NCBI GenBank assembly: GCA_034679345.1
Contig: JAXDAY010000023.1
Coordinates: 1-64,000, forward strand
Direction: 5' to 3'
Source: JAXDAY01 sp034679345
Lineage (GTDB): Bacteria > Eisenbacteria > RBG-16-71-46 > CAIMUX01 > VGJL01
Length of the DNA: 64,000 nt
Made by a program: the position numbers and the translations under genes. How positions within the stretch are numbered: the first letter of the stretch is position 1; the number at the start of each line of letters is the position of its first letter. This document shows, piece after piece, positions 31,469 to 41,200 of the stretch. The notes beneath the pieces were generated by a model that saw only the letters and a list, made by a program, of their open reading frames with translations, was not told the origin of the DNA and did no database searches.

Positions 31469-33658
31469 CTAGGGGAGACCGCGTCGCCGGCGGAGCCACC
31501 ACTCCACCGAGAGGACCGCGACGAAGGAGATGAAGAGGGCGAGGTGGTTCCACAGATCGACCTCGCGGATGCGGGAAGCGGGCCGCACGATCTGCGGGAT
31601 TCGATCGAGCAGTCGATCCAGTCCGGCGCGGTCGGTCCGCTCCCCCCCGCTCGCGCGCGCCATCTGCTCGAGAGTGCCGGTGTCGGGGCGCAACCGTTGC
31701 GCTTCCGGACCGTTCTCGTCGACCCAGAACATGGACTCGACGCGGCCGAGCGTCGTCGATCCGTCGCCCGCCGTCGCTTCGGCGACGAGTCGATAGGCTC
31801 CGGGTGGGAGCGCCGGGAATGTTCCGGCGTAGGATCCATCGCTCCCGCGGACCCGGAGATCCCCCTCGACGAGGGGGGCGGCCGCGGCGGCGCTGTCGGC
31901 CGCGACGATCCGCGCCCGAAGCCGGGCATCGACAACCGGCGCATAGGCGTCGTTCCACACCCGGCCGGTAAACTCGAGAGCCTCTCCGTTTCGGAACACG
32001 CCCCGCACGGGCTCCACGACGATGCGATCCCTGACCGCGGGCTCGGCGAGCCAGCGGATCGAGCGCAGAACGAACTCCCGGAAGATCTCCTGACCTGGGC
32101 CGCCGCGATCTTGCGGAAGGAAGTCCCACCTCCAGAAATCGTGGAGCGCGAGAAGCATCACCTTGCCCTTGCCCGAGAAGCCTGCGACAAGGGCGGGCTC
32201 CCCGTCCCCGCGCCCGGTGAAACCCAGAAGCGCCGGACTTCCGGGATGCGGCCGCATCGAATCGGGGCTCTTCCAGACGGGTGGGAGCGACGCCCACCCC
32301 GCTTCCGCGCGCCCAGGATGATCCTCTACCGCGGTGACCGGATGCACGAGGCCCGCGGGCTCGAGGGAGACGCCAAGGAGCTGATCGCCCATCGCCGCAG
32401 GCCTCAGCTCCGCGGGAAGGAGCGGCTCGAGCGGCGTGCCGCGAAGGCGCGAAATCCCTCCCCGCCCGCCGAGGACCCACAGGCCGCCGCCGCCTTCGGC
32501 GAAGGCGGCGAGCCGTCTGGCGAGACCGCCCGCCATCGCCGAGGCCGGTAGCTCCCCCAGGATCACCGCGGCGTACTCGCGGAGGTCACCCGGATCGGCG
32601 CCCGGTCCGCCGGGCCTCTCGGGAAGCCAGCGACCGTTGCGATCGCAGATCCGGAAGGTGTAGTCCATCACGCTATCGGCGGCGAGCACGCGGCGGAGGA
32701 ATGCGAAGTCCCAGTCGACGCGGCCTTCGAGGTAGAGGATTCGGGTCTTGCGCTCGACGACGCGTACGGCGCTGGAGAGGCGGTCGTTCTCGCTCACGGA
32801 ATCGGACGCGCCGGCGAGGGAAACTTCCCAGCGACGCAGGCCGACCGCCGCGGGTCGGACATCGAGCCGGATCGCCTGCTCCAGATCGGTCCCCGCGGGA
32901 AGTTCGATGGCGCGCGTCGCGAGAAGACGCCCTTGATCCTCCACGCGCAGCTCGATCGATCTGCCCTCGAGGCCCGTGGAAGCGATCTCGACCTCCAGCG
33001 CGGTGGGCTCTCCCGCCGAGGCGATCGGGTTCGCGCGCACCTGCAGGATGCGCGCGTCGGGGATCGCCTGGTTCGTGCCGACCTCGACGGCAAAGATCGG
33101 GATTCCGGCTCCCCTCGAGGCCGCCACCGGGTCGACTCCCGCGGTGTTGGCGCCGTCAGAGATGATGAGCGCGGCGCCGAACGGCCTGCCTCCCTGGCGC
33201 GCCGCAAGCGCCTCGATCGCCGTGCCGATTCCGGAGTTGCCCCGCGGCTCCGCTCCGCCATCGGCCAGAGGGCGATCGGAGAACGGGATCTTCTCCAGGC
33301 GGAATTCCGCCTGGAGTTTCCGCTCGATCTCGCGGAGGATCTCCGCCGCGGAATCAGCGCGTCTTGGCCCTTCCACGCCGGATTCCGGCAAACCCATGCT
33401 CGCGGACCGATCCACCAAGACGGCGATCGCCGGCTTGCCCGGTTCCGGCATCACAAGCGTCAGGACCGGCTCGGCGAGGGCGAACAAGACGATCAGAAAG
33501 GCGAGCGCGCGCAGCGCCCTTAGCGTCAGCCGGATCGGTCGCGCCAAGGGCGCCTGGGTCCTGTAATAGATCCACACGGCCAAAGCCACGAGCGCCGGGG
33601 CAAGGGCGAGCCACAGGAGCCAGTTCGATGAGAGGAATTCGAGCGAAACGCGCGTCAT
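31469..33658 (-). CDS. Membrane protein with von Willebrand A-like domain
   Basis: The 729-residue product has two N-terminal membrane helices (WLLWLALAPALVALAVWIYY and LRALAFLIVLFALAEPVL) and a C-terminal one (HLALFISFVAVLSVEWWL). The VWA domain starts at AIAVLVDRSASMG, whose DxSxS MIDAS motif is intact, and continues with ALIISDGANTAG. Further on are beta domains and a glutamine-amidotransferase-like Rossmann region (AAVILGELPASAMAGGLARRLAAFAEGGGGLWVLGG). This architecture matches large BatA-like or glutamine-amidotransferase-fold VWA proteins. It probably functions in envelope maintenance or metal-dependent protein binding in the periplasm. The start at 33658 fits the first membrane helix. 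Confidence 0.8.
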   Translation of the reverse strand: MTRVSLEFLSSNWLLWLALAPALVALAVWIYYRTQAPLARPIRLTLRALRALAFLIVLFALAEPVLTLVMPEPGKPAIAVLVDRSASMGLPESGVEGPRRADSAAEILREIERKLQAEFRLEKIPFSDRPLADGGAEPRGNSGIGTAIEALAARQGGRPFGAALIISDGANTAGVDPVAASRGAGIPIFAVEVGTNQAIPDARILQVRANPIASAGEPTALEVEIASTGLEGRSIELRVEDQGRLLATRAIELPAGTDLEQAIRLDVRPAAVGLRRWEVSLAGASDSVSENDRLSSAVRVVERKTRILYLEGRVDWDFAFLRRVLAADSVMDYTFRICDRNGRWLPERPGGPGADPGDLREYAAVILGELPASAMAGGLARRLAAFAEGGGGLWVLGGRGGISRLRGTPLEPLLPAELRPAAMGDQLLGVSLEPAGLVHPVTAVEDHPGRAEAGWASLPPVWKSPDSMRPHPGSPALLGFTGRGDGEPALVAGFSGKGKVMLLALHDFWRWDFLPQDRGGPGQEIFREFVLRSIRWLAEPAVRDRIVVEPVRGVFRNGEALEFTGRVWNDAYAPVVDARLRARIVAADSAAAAAPLVEGDLRVRGSDGSYAGTFPALPPGAYRLVAEATAGDGSTTLGRVESMFWVDENGPEAQRLRPDTGTLEQMARASGGERTDRAGLDRLLDRIPQIVRPASRIREVDLWNHLALFISFVAVLSVEWWLRRRRGLP

Positions 33659-33665
33659 CTCGGGC

Positions 33666-34364
33666 TCACACCCTCCCGGGCCCGGCCGGTTCCGGGGAGA
33701 TTCCCATCCGTTCGAGCAGGCGCGGCAGCTCCGATGCCGCTTGACCGCGAAGCACCAGATCGCAGCGGTCGCTGATGGCCGTCGGCTCAGGGTTGACTTC
33801 GATGAGGAGAGCCCCCGCGCGGGCCGCGATCCAGGGCAGATTCGCCGCCGGCTGAACGAGGGCGGAAGTCCCCACGACGAGGCAGGCCTCGCACGTCTCC
33901 GCCGCGCGCGTCGCCTTCGCAAACGCATCGCCCGGGACCGCTTCCCCGAACCAGACGACGTCAGGCCGCAGGAGCGCGCCACAGCGACAGACGGGAAGCG
34001 CGGCGGATGGATCCTCTGGCGCGACGGCGCCGCACGAGCGGGAGCATCGCGAGCCCGTGAGCCGGCCGTGCAGGTGAATCACCCCCCGACTGCCCGCGCG
34101 CTCGTGGAGGTCGTCCACGTTTTGAGTCGCGAGGAGAAACGTGTCCGCTTGATCCTCCAGCCGGGTCAGGGCGCGATGCCCCGCGTTCGGTTCGGCGACG
34201 GCCACGATGCCCCGGCGCCAGCGGTACCATCGCCAGACGCGCGCGGGATCGGCATCGAACCCCTCGGGCGAAGCGAGCTCCTCCGGCCGGAAACCCTCCC
34301 ACAACCCGCCTGCGCCGCGAAAGGTCGGGACACCGCTCTCGGCGGAGATCCCGGCGCCGGTCAA
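33666..34364 (-). CDS. NAD-dependent protein deacylase, sirtuin family
   Basis: The 232-residue protein removes acyl groups from lysines using NAD. It has TGAGISAESGVPTFRGAGGLW, TQNVDDLHERAG, the catalytic H in VIHLHGRL, and a zinc site with CSRSCG and CRCG. It also has LLRPDVVWFGEAVP, VVGTSALVQPAANLPWIA and LIEVNPEP. The start is uncertain: no ATG or GTG exists between the upstream in-frame stop and the first motif. TTG 34364 gives the shortest form, and a CTG about 50 bp upstream would add some 16 residues preserving VRRWFVLTGAG. It follows ppdK closely and may be co-transcribed. Confidence 0.88.
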   Translation of the reverse strand: MTGAGISAESGVPTFRGAGGLWEGFRPEELASPEGFDADPARVWRWYRWRRGIVAVAEPNAGHRALTRLEDQADTFLLATQNVDDLHERAGSRGVIHLHGRLTGSRCSRSCGAVAPEDPSAALPVCRCGALLRPDVVWFGEAVPGDAFAKATRAAETCEACLVVGTSALVQPAANLPWIAARAGALLIEVNPEPTAISDRCDLVLRGQAASELPRLLERMGISPEPAGPGRV

Positions 34365-34414
34365 GACGAACCAGCGCCGGACCCCGCGGAGTCGCGAGAG
34401 GATTCCGTCCTCGC

Positions 34415-37213
34415 TCAGATGGTCCTGGCCTCAGCGATCCCGCGCGACGCGAGACTCGCCTGCGCGGCTGCCAGACGCGCGATCGGAACGCGGAAGGTCG
34501 AGCAGCTCACATAGTCGAGGCCGACTCTGTGGCAGAAGCCGATCGAGGCCGGTTCACCGCCGTGCTCGCCGCAGATGCCGAGCTTGAGCGAGGGCCTGGC
34601 CTTGCGGCCGCGTTGACAGGCCATCTCGACGAGCTGGCCCACGCCCGTGACGTCGATACTCACGAACGGGTTGTGATCGACCAGTTTCAGCGCCTCGTAC
34701 TCCGCGAGGAACTTGCCGGCGTCGTCCCGGGAGAAGCCATAGGTGAGCTGGGTCAGATCGTTGGTGCCGAAGGAGAAGAACTCCGCCTCCGCTGCGATCG
34801 CATCTGCGGTGAGAGCCGCCCGAGGAACCTCGATCATCGTCCCGACGAGGTGCGGGACTTCCACCCCCTCGGCCTTCTGCACTTCCGCCGCCACGCGCCG
34901 GGCGATCTCGGCCTGATGCCGGAACTCTCGCACGTCCCCCACGAGGGGAATCATGATCTCGGGGAGGACCTTCACGCCTTCCTTCGTCAGCCGGCACGCG
35001 GCCTCGAAGATCGCGCGCACTTGAAGGGCCGTGATCTCCGGGTAGCTGATCCCGAGCCGGCAACCGCGATGCCCCATCATCGGGTTCAACTCGTGGAGCT
35101 CCTCGACGCGGGACAGAAGCGCCCTGCGCTTGTCGAGCTTCGCGCCCCTCTCCCCCTTCGCATCGCTCACCGCGATCTCGACCATCATCTCCTGGCGGTT
35201 CGGCAGGAACTCATGCAACGGCGGATCGAGAGTGCGGATGGTGACCGGCAGGCCGTCCATGGCGCGGAAGATCGCCATGAAATCGTCACGCTGGAACTCG
35301 AGGATCTTCGCCATCGCCGCGTCGTATTCCGCCTGCGGATCGGCGAGATCCTTCTTGCGCATCTCGAGCTTCGCGGCAAGCTCGCGCGCCTTGGCGCCGG
35401 AGGCGTCCCGTAGATCGGACTCGAGCGCGGCAATCTCGGCGCGCAGCTTCTTTACCGTCGAGGCGTAGAGGATCATCTGCTGGACGACCGGCACGCGCTC
35501 GGGCACGAAGAACATATGCTCGGTCCTGCACAGGCCGATCCCCTGCGCGCCGAACTTCCGGGCCTTGACGCATTCCTGGGGCGTGTCGGCGTTCGTGCGG
35601 ACCTTCAGGCTCCGCGTCTCGTCCGCCCAGTCCATGAAGACCCGGAATGCGTCGGCCACCTCGGGCTCGAGCGTGGGAACCGCTCCATCGAGGACCTCTC
35701 CCGTCGTCCCGTTCAGACTGATCTGGCCTCCTCTCTGGTATCTCTTGCCGTCGGCCTCGAAGTAGCCCTCCGCCTCGTGGACGGCAATGGACGTGCAGCC
35801 GGCGACACAGCACTTGCCGCGTCCGCGGGCGACGACCGCCGCATGGCTCGTCATTCCGCCCGTCGAAGTGAGGATCCCCTCGGCGACGTCCATCCCGTGG
35901 ATGTCGTCCGGGCTGGTTTCGCTGCGCACGAGGATCACCTTCTCTCCCTTCGCGACCCATGCGACGGCGTCATCGGGATCGAAGACGATCTTCCCCACGG
36001 CGGCTCCCGGACTGGCCGCGAGCCCCCGCGCGATGACCTTCACCTTCGCCTTCGGGTCGATCCGCGGCAGCAGAAGCTGGGTCAGCTGGGCGGGCTCCAC
36101 CCGCATGAGGGCCTCTTCCTTGCTGATCAGCCCCTCGGAGACCATCTCGACGGCGATCCGGACGGCCGCGAGGGCGGTCCGCTGGCCGCGGCGCGTCTGC
36201 AGCATATAGAGCCGGTGGTTCTCCACCGTGAACTCGAAGTCCTGGATGTCACGGTAGTGCCGCTCGAGGCGATCGGTGATCTCGCGGAGCTGCTTGTAGA
36301 CCTCGGGCATCTGCTCGCCGAGCTTCGTGATCGGCTCGGGTGTGCGGATCCCGGCCACGACATCCTCGCCCTGAGCATTCAGAAGGTACTCCCCGTAGAA
36401 CTCCCGGATCCCAGTGGAGGGGTTTCGCGTGAAGCCCACGCCCGTCGCGCAGGTTGGGCCCATGTTGCCGAAGACCATCGCCTGGACATTGACGGCGGTG
36501 CCGAGATCGTGCGGGATCTTGTTCTTGTCACGGTAGTAGATCGCGCGGTCGTTGTTCCAGGAGCGGAAGACCGCGTCTCTGGCGGCGTCGAGCTGCGCCC
36601 GCGGATCCTGCGGGAAGTCGCTGCCCGAGGCGTCGCGAATGATCTTCTTGAAGCCTGCGACCGCTTCCTTCAGGTCCTCCGTCGTGAGATCGAGATCCGA
36701 CTCGATCCCGCGCGTGGTCTTGATCGCCTTCAGATGATGCTCGAAGTGGTCCTTGTCCACCCCAAGGACGACATTGCCGAACATCTGCAGGAATCGGCGA
36801 TACGAGTCGTAGGCGAATCGCGGATTGTCCGACTTCTTCGCGAGCCCCTCGACCGACTGGTCGTTGAGTCCCAGGTTCAGGATCGTGTCCATCATCCCCG
36901 GCATGGAGAACTTGGCGCCGGAGCGCACGGAGACGAGCAGAGGATCGGCCGGGTCCCCGAGACGGCGGCCCTGCAGCTTCTCGAGCTTCTCCACCGCGGC
37001 GGCCTGCTGGCGGACCAGCTCATCGGGCAGTTTCCCCTGCCCCCGGAGGTAGAGATTGCAGGCTTCCGTGACGATCGTGAAGCCCGGGGGAACCGGGAGC
37101 CCGGCGTTGGTCATCTCCGCGAGTCCCGCTCCCTTGCCGCCCAGAATGTCCCGCATCTCGGCCGTGCCCTCGGCGCTGCCGCCGCCGAAGAAATAGACGT
37201 ACCTCGAACTCAT
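34415..37213 (-). CDS. ppdK: Pyruvate, phosphate dikinase
   Basis: The 932-residue enzyme interconverts pyruvate, ATP and phosphate with PEP, AMP and diphosphate in glycolysis or gluconeogenesis. The N-terminal ATP-grasp domain starts VYFFGGGSAEGTAEMRDILGGKGAGLAEM. The swivelling domain carries the catalytic histidine in GGMTSHAAVVARGRGKCCVAG. The C-terminal TIM barrel has FGAQGIGLCRTEHMFF, MGHRGCRLGISYPEI and the catalytic cysteine in LGICGEHGGEPASIGFC. Length is normal. Two adjacent ATGs exist; the second (37213) has AGGAGG at better spacing. A promoter lies at 37270-37299. Confidence 0.96.
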   Translation of the reverse strand: MSSRYVYFFGGGSAEGTAEMRDILGGKGAGLAEMTNAGLPVPPGFTIVTEACNLYLRGQGKLPDELVRQQAAAVEKLEKLQGRRLGDPADPLLVSVRSGAKFSMPGMMDTILNLGLNDQSVEGLAKKSDNPRFAYDSYRRFLQMFGNVVLGVDKDHFEHHLKAIKTTRGIESDLDLTTEDLKEAVAGFKKIIRDASGSDFPQDPRAQLDAARDAVFRSWNNDRAIYYRDKNKIPHDLGTAVNVQAMVFGNMGPTCATGVGFTRNPSTGIREFYGEYLLNAQGEDVVAGIRTPEPITKLGEQMPEVYKQLREITDRLERHYRDIQDFEFTVENHRLYMLQTRRGQRTALAAVRIAVEMVSEGLISKEEALMRVEPAQLTQLLLPRIDPKAKVKVIARGLAASPGAAVGKIVFDPDDAVAWVAKGEKVILVRSETSPDDIHGMDVAEGILTSTGGMTSHAAVVARGRGKCCVAGCTSIAVHEAEGYFEADGKRYQRGGQISLNGTTGEVLDGAVPTLEPEVADAFRVFMDWADETRSLKVRTNADTPQECVKARKFGAQGIGLCRTEHMFFVPERVPVVQQMILYASTVKKLRAEIAALESDLRDASGAKARELAAKLEMRKKDLADPQAEYDAAMAKILEFQRDDFMAIFRAMDGLPVTIRTLDPPLHEFLPNRQEMMVEIAVSDAKGERGAKLDKRRALLSRVEELHELNPMMGHRGCRLGISYPEITALQVRAIFEAACRLTKEGVKVLPEIMIPLVGDVREFRHQAEIARRVAAEVQKAEGVEVPHLVGTMIEVPRAALTADAIAAEAEFFSFGTNDLTQLTYGFSRDDAGKFLAEYEALKLVDHNPFVSIDVTGVGQLVEMACQRGRKARPSLKLGICGEHGGEPASIGFCHRVGLDYVSCSTFRVPIARLAAAQASLASRGIAEARTI

Positions 37214-37269
37214 CATCTCCTCCTCATCCCAACGACCGCTCGGTTCGCAGTTTCGGCAAAATCCTATTC

Positions 37270-37299
37270 ATTCTATGAAGTTAGGGCGGCAAGGGTCAA
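37270..37299 (-). promoter_or_regulatory. Promoter of ppdK
   Basis: Reading on the minus strand, TTGACC and TAGAAT are separated by 18 nt, about 55 bp before the ppdK start. It overlaps the end of the upstream glycosyltransferase gene. Confidence 0.6.
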
Positions 37300-39404
37300 G
37301 GCGAGGACCCGAGCCTCGAGAGAGCCGCCATGACCCGGTACCAGCAATCGGGCGGGACGTCGACCATGGGGATCGGTCCCTCCGGCAAGTCCCGCTTGAA
37401 CTCCGTGATCAGCTTCTCCGTCCACTCCCCGGGGTCGCAGCCGGTCCGGGTGGCGAGCCACTCCCGCAGCCACCGCCGGGCCCGATCTTCCTCGCCGGCT
37501 CGCGTCCAGGCGAGCGCCCGAAGGATCTCCATGGACTCGTCCCGAGGTTTGGCGGCGAGCAACGAGTCAAAGAGCGTGGCCGCGCCTGCGGGATCGTCGA
37601 GCCGAAGAGCGAGTCGCGCCCGCTGGAAGAGCGCTTTCGCATTGCCACGGAGCGAGGGAAGGGCGAAGACCTCCGCGGCCTCGCGATCCCGGGCCACCCG
37701 CACGAGGAGTGAGCCCAGCTGGTAAGCCGTAGTCGGGTCCGCCGGCGCGTGGAAGAGCGCGACGCGCAGGTCTTCCTCGGCGCCATTCAGATCGCCCATG
37801 CGTATCCGCGCCATCCCGCGCTCGAGGCGCAGGAGCTTGCCGTCGGCGCCGGCGGCGACTCCCGCGCTCAGCACCTCGATCGCCGCGGCGGGCCCCCCTC
37901 GACCTTGGGCGATGTGGGCGCGTCTGCCCCACGCAACGGCATTCGAGGGATCCCAGCGCGTCGCAAGCTCGTAGAATCGCTCCGCGCCAGGGCGCTTCGT
38001 GCGATCCAATGCCGCGGCCCACTGAGCGGCCGCCATCGAGTCTTGCAGCCTCGCTCCCTCCCCCGCGGGGACCAACCCCACGGCCGCTACCCCGGCTGCG
38101 GCGATTGCCGCGACGACCCGCCGCCGCGACGCCGCTGCCGGCCAAGCAGCGATCGCCCTTCCACCCAGGACCGCGAGCGCCGGCGCGCTCAGGCACCGAT
38201 ATCTCGATCCGACGAAGAAGACCACGCAGGTGAGAAGCCCCACGAGGGCGAAGGAGATCACCACGGTATCGGCACGCGTCCGCGGCGGCGAGAGGATGAG
38301 TCCAGCAACGGCGAGGAGAAGGATCAGCGTGAAGGGTACCGCGAAGAGGGCGAGCGGACGCACCGCGGCCCGCTCGACCGCATAGGAGTAGTTGTCCGCG
38401 TAGTCGTGGGGACCCACGAAGCGGACGATCTTCGTTCCCCACAGCCTTGCCGCCCGCCCTGGGTCCGAGGCGAGGATGCGCAGTCCCTCGGCGAACCAGT
38501 AGGCGGAGCTCTCGGACGCCCGCAGCAGGCGCCCGTTTTCCCGGGATGCGACCCTACGGTCGATCTGTGCCTGGTCGACGGCGTCCCCCGCCCACCCTAC
38601 CCGCGGGCTCGGCTCGAGCAAGCCCCACCGGCTCGACTCGTTGTTGCCGTGATAGAAGGTCATCCCCCCGTTCGAGGAGATCACGACGAGATCCCCCGCC
38701 CGGATGTTGTGAATGCTCGCCGGTGAGACCGCGATCACGATCCCCGCGGCGAAGGGGAGAAAGCCGCGGGTGAATCCGCCGCCTCCTCCGTCTCGATCGC
38801 GAAGGATCGCCACCGCCGCAAGCGGCGCGGCCAGGAGGAGGCTGGGTTGCGCGAGCGCGCCCAGCCCGAGCAGCCCCCCTCCGAGCAGAAAGCCGAGGGG
38901 GCGGCGGGTCGTTACGAACCTTTGCATGGCCAGGATCGACAAGAGGATCGCGACGGCCGTCGAGAGGATCTTCGTCTCGTGTGAAACGACCGGTCCGAAG
39001 AAGGCCGCGAGCAGGAGCGTCGTGAATCCCGCCGCGACGCCGTAGGTCGATCGCGCCAGATTCCATAGGACGATGCTTCCGGCGAGGCCACCCACGACCT
39101 GAAGAACGGCCACGAGCGTCTCCGGCCGGCGGAGCGCCGCGTAGAGGGGCGCTAGCAGGTAGGGGACGAGAGGGGCGCGATAGTAGGGTTCCGCCTGCTG
39201 CCATCCCCCCGCGGCAATCTTGCGGGCGAGATCGACGATCGCTCTGGAATCCGCAAGCGGATCATCGAGCACGGGAGAGTGAGCGATCGACTGGAAGAGA
39301 TAGGCGGCCCGCAGGAGCGCCGCCGCGCAGAGGAGAAGCAGGGCGAGCCGGTCCCAGACCGGTTCGCCCGGAACCGTTTGCGCCCTTCCGAGTCGGGGGA
39401 TCAA
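37296..39404 (-). CDS. Integral-membrane glycosyltransferase (GT39/ArnT-like) with C-terminal TPR domain
   Basis: The 702-residue product has about ten membrane helices (residues about 20-440). The early acidic motif DDPLADSRAIVDLARKI and an ensuing YYRAPLVPYLLAP segment are typical of polyprenyl-phosphate-dependent GT-C enzymes of the PMT/ArnT group. Residues about 480-690 form TPR-like helices (AERFYELATRWDPSNAVAWGRRAHIAQ, LRLERGMARIRMGDLNGAEEDLRVAL). It probably adds sugars to envelope proteins or lipids at the periplasmic face. The substrate is unknown. It starts at TTG 39404 overlapping the stop of the beta-propeller gene (TTGA), so it is translationally coupled to an exported protein, a possible glycosylation target. 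Confidence 0.78.
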   Translation of the reverse strand: MIPRLGRAQTVPGEPVWDRLALLLLCAAALLRAAYLFQSIAHSPVLDDPLADSRAIVDLARKIAAGGWQQAEPYYRAPLVPYLLAPLYAALRRPETLVAVLQVVGGLAGSIVLWNLARSTYGVAAGFTTLLLAAFFGPVVSHETKILSTAVAILLSILAMQRFVTTRRPLGFLLGGGLLGLGALAQPSLLLAAPLAAVAILRDRDGGGGGFTRGFLPFAAGIVIAVSPASIHNIRAGDLVVISSNGGMTFYHGNNESSRWGLLEPSPRVGWAGDAVDQAQIDRRVASRENGRLLRASESSAYWFAEGLRILASDPGRAARLWGTKIVRFVGPHDYADNYSYAVERAAVRPLALFAVPFTLILLLAVAGLILSPPRTRADTVVISFALVGLLTCVVFFVGSRYRCLSAPALAVLGGRAIAAWPAAASRRRVVAAIAAAGVAAVGLVPAGEGARLQDSMAAAQWAAALDRTKRPGAERFYELATRWDPSNAVAWGRRAHIAQGRGGPAAAIEVLSAGVAAGADGKLLRLERGMARIRMGDLNGAEEDLRVALFHAPADPTTAYQLGSLLVRVARDREAAEVFALPSLRGNAKALFQRARLALRLDDPAGAATLFDSLLAAKPRDESMEILRALAWTRAGEEDRARRWLREWLATRTGCDPGEWTEKLITEFKRDLPEGPIPMVDVPPDCWYRVMAALSRLGSSP

Positions 39405-41173
39405 CGGATCACGAGGAAGTACCCCTTCGTATCCTCCGCGTTCAGCGAGGTCGTCACATGGTAGATGTAGACCCCGCTGGTGACTTCCTCCCCTTGATCG
39501 TTGCGGAGGTCCCAGGGTTGCGTATCCGATGACTCGCCGAAGACTCCGGCGCCATGGCGCAGGACCCGCGTCAGGTCTCCGGCGATGGTGTAGATGTGAA
39601 TCGTCGCCTGCTCCGGCAGGTTCCGGAACTCCACATGAGCGCCCGATTCCGAGTCCCAGGGCACTTTGCCTGCCTCGTACGGGTTCGGCACCACGATCAC
39701 ACGGGAGAGCAGAGGCCTCTCCTCGCGGGCCGGCGCGTGTGTTGCCACCGCCGCCGGGTCTCCGAGATCGTCACGGTAGAACCCCTCCTCCACCGAGTTG
39801 AGGAGGACATCGAAGACCGAGCCGTTCAGATAGCTCCTCTGGAATGCCGTGACGCTGTAGTAGTACGGCAACCCGTTGTGGGGGCCGGCAAGCGCCTCCT
39901 CGGAATGGCTGGCGCGCGGGAGAATCGAATCCGGATCGGTGAATGTCCGATCGATGCCCGCGAAGCTCCACGTCGAGTCCCCGAAGCCGTAGATTCGCAG
40001 CAAGACCGCGTCCGAGGCGTTCGGAGTCGGGCTGCGCCAGATCATGTAGCCGCCGAAGCAGCTCTCCTGATCGAGCGATGGCTGGCAAAAGCCCGTCAAA
40101 TAGCTCCGCAGCCTTCCATCCTCCGTGGCGACGCTGACCTCCCTGCCGAAGTTGCCGTACGCGGCACCGCTCATGACCTGGTCCTGGATCAGATCGGCTT
40201 GCCGGTAGAGTCTGCCGTCGAACCCGTCGTAGATCCTGAAGACGCCTTCCGCGTCGAGCGTGTAGATGAGCGCCCCGTCCGGATCGCGCACGCCCAGCTT
40301 GGGCGCGGCTTCGGCGACCTCGTTCAACTCGAAGGATACCGTCCATGTCGCCGTCGACCAGGCGATCAACTTGCCCGTCGCATCTGCGGAGATCATCCGG
40401 GCGCGGTCGACCGAGAAGACGATGTCGCCCAGAGCTCCGTCGTGCCCCTCGAGCCGGCGGATCGCCTGATCCGACTGGAGGGGCTGGAAGATGCGGATCA
40501 CGCCGTCGGAGGCTCCGAGGGCGAGGAACGCGCCGTTGGACGTCAATCCCAGCGCTGTGACTTGTTGCCCCGCCGTCCGGATCTCGCGCCTCAATGTCCC
40601 GGGCGAATCCCAGACCCGCGTGACCTCATCGGCCCCCGCCGTGATGAAGCGAATCTCGTTGAGGTCCGTAGACGAGACGATGTAGCGGATGAACTGACAG
40701 GGCCCATTCTGCGCGGGAACGATCGAGGGGGCCAGGCTCTCCCTCAGGTCCCAGACAGCGATCCGACCGTCCCCGAGCCCTGCAAGAACCCGCTGCTCGG
40801 ATCGATGGACGTCGAAGTCGAGAATCTGTGCCGGCGGAGCCTCGAGGGTCTTCTGCAGCGCGCCCGTCTGCGCATCCCACACGAAAATCCGGTTGTCCGT
40901 GCGGCCGACTCCATAGACGAGATCAGCGGTCTGGTTGATTCGCATCAGTCGCACCGGTTCGGGTACGGGGGGATCAATGGTCCGTTTGAGATCGAGCACC
41001 GTGTTCCCCTGGAAGTAGGGATCGAGGCCGGGGATCGCCTCCCACGCCCAGGTGACCTCCCGATCGCCGATCACCGGCGGCCCGGAGAAGCGGGCACCTT
41101 GAGCCAACACGTTGGCAGACGTCGCAACGAGGAGAACGAGCAACAGCACGGTCCCCCGACAGAGATTCCTCAT
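39401..41173 (-). CDS. Secreted beta-propeller (WD40-like) protein with FlgD/T9SS-type C-terminus
   Basis: The 590-residue product carries a signal peptide (RGTVLLLVLLVATSANVLA). Residues about 60-330 hold WD40-type repeats (RIFVWDAQTGALQKTL, GRIAVWDLRESLAPS, VTRVWDSPGTLRREI, KLIAWSTATWTVSF) forming a beta-propeller. The C-terminus is an FlgD-like domain: VVPNPYEAGKVPWDSESGAHVEF ... ATIHIYTIAGDLTRVL ... WDLRNDQGEEVTSGVYIYHV. It is probably cell-surface and exported through a T9SS-like or similar route. It is the third gene of the operon beginning at 45093, together with two lipoproteins. Confidence 0.85.
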   Translation of the reverse strand: MRNLCRGTVLLLVLLVATSANVLAQGARFSGPPVIGDREVTWAWEAIPGLDPYFQGNTVLDLKRTIDPPVPEPVRLMRINQTADLVYGVGRTDNRIFVWDAQTGALQKTLEAPPAQILDFDVHRSEQRVLAGLGDGRIAVWDLRESLAPSIVPAQNGPCQFIRYIVSSTDLNEIRFITAGADEVTRVWDSPGTLRREIRTAGQQVTALGLTSNGAFLALGASDGVIRIFQPLQSDQAIRRLEGHDGALGDIVFSVDRARMISADATGKLIAWSTATWTVSFELNEVAEAAPKLGVRDPDGALIYTLDAEGVFRIYDGFDGRLYRQADLIQDQVMSGAAYGNFGREVSVATEDGRLRSYLTGFCQPSLDQESCFGGYMIWRSPTPNASDAVLLRIYGFGDSTWSFAGIDRTFTDPDSILPRASHSEEALAGPHNGLPYYYSVTAFQRSYLNGSVFDVLLNSVEEGFYRDDLGDPAAVATHAPAREERPLLSRVIVVPNPYEAGKVPWDSESGAHVEFRNLPEQATIHIYTIAGDLTRVLRHGAGVFGESSDTQPWDLRNDQGEEVTSGVYIYHVTTSLNAEDTKGYFLVIR

Positions 41174-41200
41174 CCCATCCTCCTCCGAACGATCCGTGGG

